DNA of 64,000 nucleotides, taken from Pempheris klunzingeri (taxonomy: Eukaryota > Chordata > Actinopteri > Acropomatiformes > Pempheridae). The notes under the pieces were generated by a model. It worked only from the letters and a program-made list of their open reading frames with translations. It did no database searches and was not told where the DNA came from. Numbering within the stretch: the stretch's first letter is position 1; each line of letters opens with the position of its first letter. A program made the translations under genes and the position numbers. Below, piece by piece: positions 63,613-64,000 of the stretch. The DNA lies in NCBI RefSeq assembly GCF_042242105.1, contig NC_092019.1, positions 12,148,328 to 12,212,327 of the forward strand, read 5' to 3'.

Positions 63613-64000
63613 GTAAGTGCGTACTACCCCCATATAATACTCGTTTTCTTCTGTGCTTCCAATTTGTCTTTGTTCTTCAATGCCTGTGAAGGACTCAGAA
63701 ATTGTTTGAAGTAAAGCATTTCTCAGTGACTCATTAGCCTCCTGTCACGCTCATACCCGAGGAGAGGCGATGACCCACTTGTGTTTTATCCACCTGCAAA
63801 CTACAAAGCTTTTGTGGTTGGTTAGTGCTTTGTTGCCGTCTATGCTGGACTCAATCAATTTCCCTCAATTTATCCTCCATATAATACCTCATTCATCTAC
63901 ATTAGAGATTGGGGGAGGTTGGTATTTCACTATGGTTTGCTTGTCATACAGCACTTAAAAGGAGCCCACTGTGCATATCCTTTAACTGCTGAAAATCCAT
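63613..64000 (+). other. mrpl13 intron 3, start
   Basis: Begins with donor GTAAGT; no coding sequence for the next expected block was seen before the window ends. Confidence 0.6.

Noticed and set aside
1-64000. CRISPR arrays, bacterial operons or phage genes
   Set aside because: None present; the whole window has vertebrate exon-intron structure.

Overview
The window reads as nuclear DNA of a bony fish. Vertebrate genes are split by short GT-AG introns, there are many CA/TG microsatellites, and there are fish-type DNA transposon remnants (Tc1/mariner, hAT-like, a TTAA-flanked Kolobok-like element). No bacterial or viral operon-like organisation is present. All gene models below were assembled by hand from splice sites, reading phase and remembered family sequences; no alignment was run.

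Layout: a Ly6/uPAR-domain gene (minus, cut by the left edge); a complete but divergent clptm1l-type gene (minus, 16 coding exons, 534 aa); mrs2, the mitochondrial inner-membrane Mg2+ channel (plus, 12 coding exons, 477 aa); a small integrin-beta-like gene (minus, 458 aa) nested in the fourth intron of mrs2; sdc2, syndecan-2 (plus, 5 exons, 286 aa); cpq, carboxypeptidase Q (plus, 10 coding exons, 476 aa); a THAP-domain locus (minus) nested in the last intron of cpq; dscc1 (minus, 9 exons, 390 aa); and the first three coding exons of mrpl13 (plus, cut by the right edge), head-to-head with dscc1. From memory, SDC2-CPQ and DSCC1-MRPL13 are both on human 8q, while MRS2 and CLPTM1L lie on other human chromosomes.

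The two most unusual items are the nested genes. The integrin-beta-like gene encodes signal peptide, PSI, hybrid domain, four I-EGF repeats and beta-tail domain, but has no beta-I (VWA) domain and stops before any transmembrane or cytoplasmic segment. It is therefore predicted to be a secreted beta-I-less integrin beta. Its hybrid domain is continuous inside one exon, so the missing domain cannot be supplied by alternative splicing at its usual insertion point.

The THAP locus has four exons that each encode a THAP zinc-finger domain (one broken) and all end in phase-0 splice donors. They lie upstream of one phase-matched pair of 3' exons. This resembles variable first exons sharing a common C-terminal module. 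One THAP exon sits inside a Kolobok-like transposon that itself carries a Tc1 insertion. The common module may also be transposase-derived (inference).

The remaining genes look like ordinary single-copy housekeeping or cell-surface genes. Intergenic and intronic DNA holds MITEs, microsatellites, a possible solo LTR, a degenerate tRNA-Arg-like sequence, an interstitial telomeric motif and a degenerate tandem-repeat tract.
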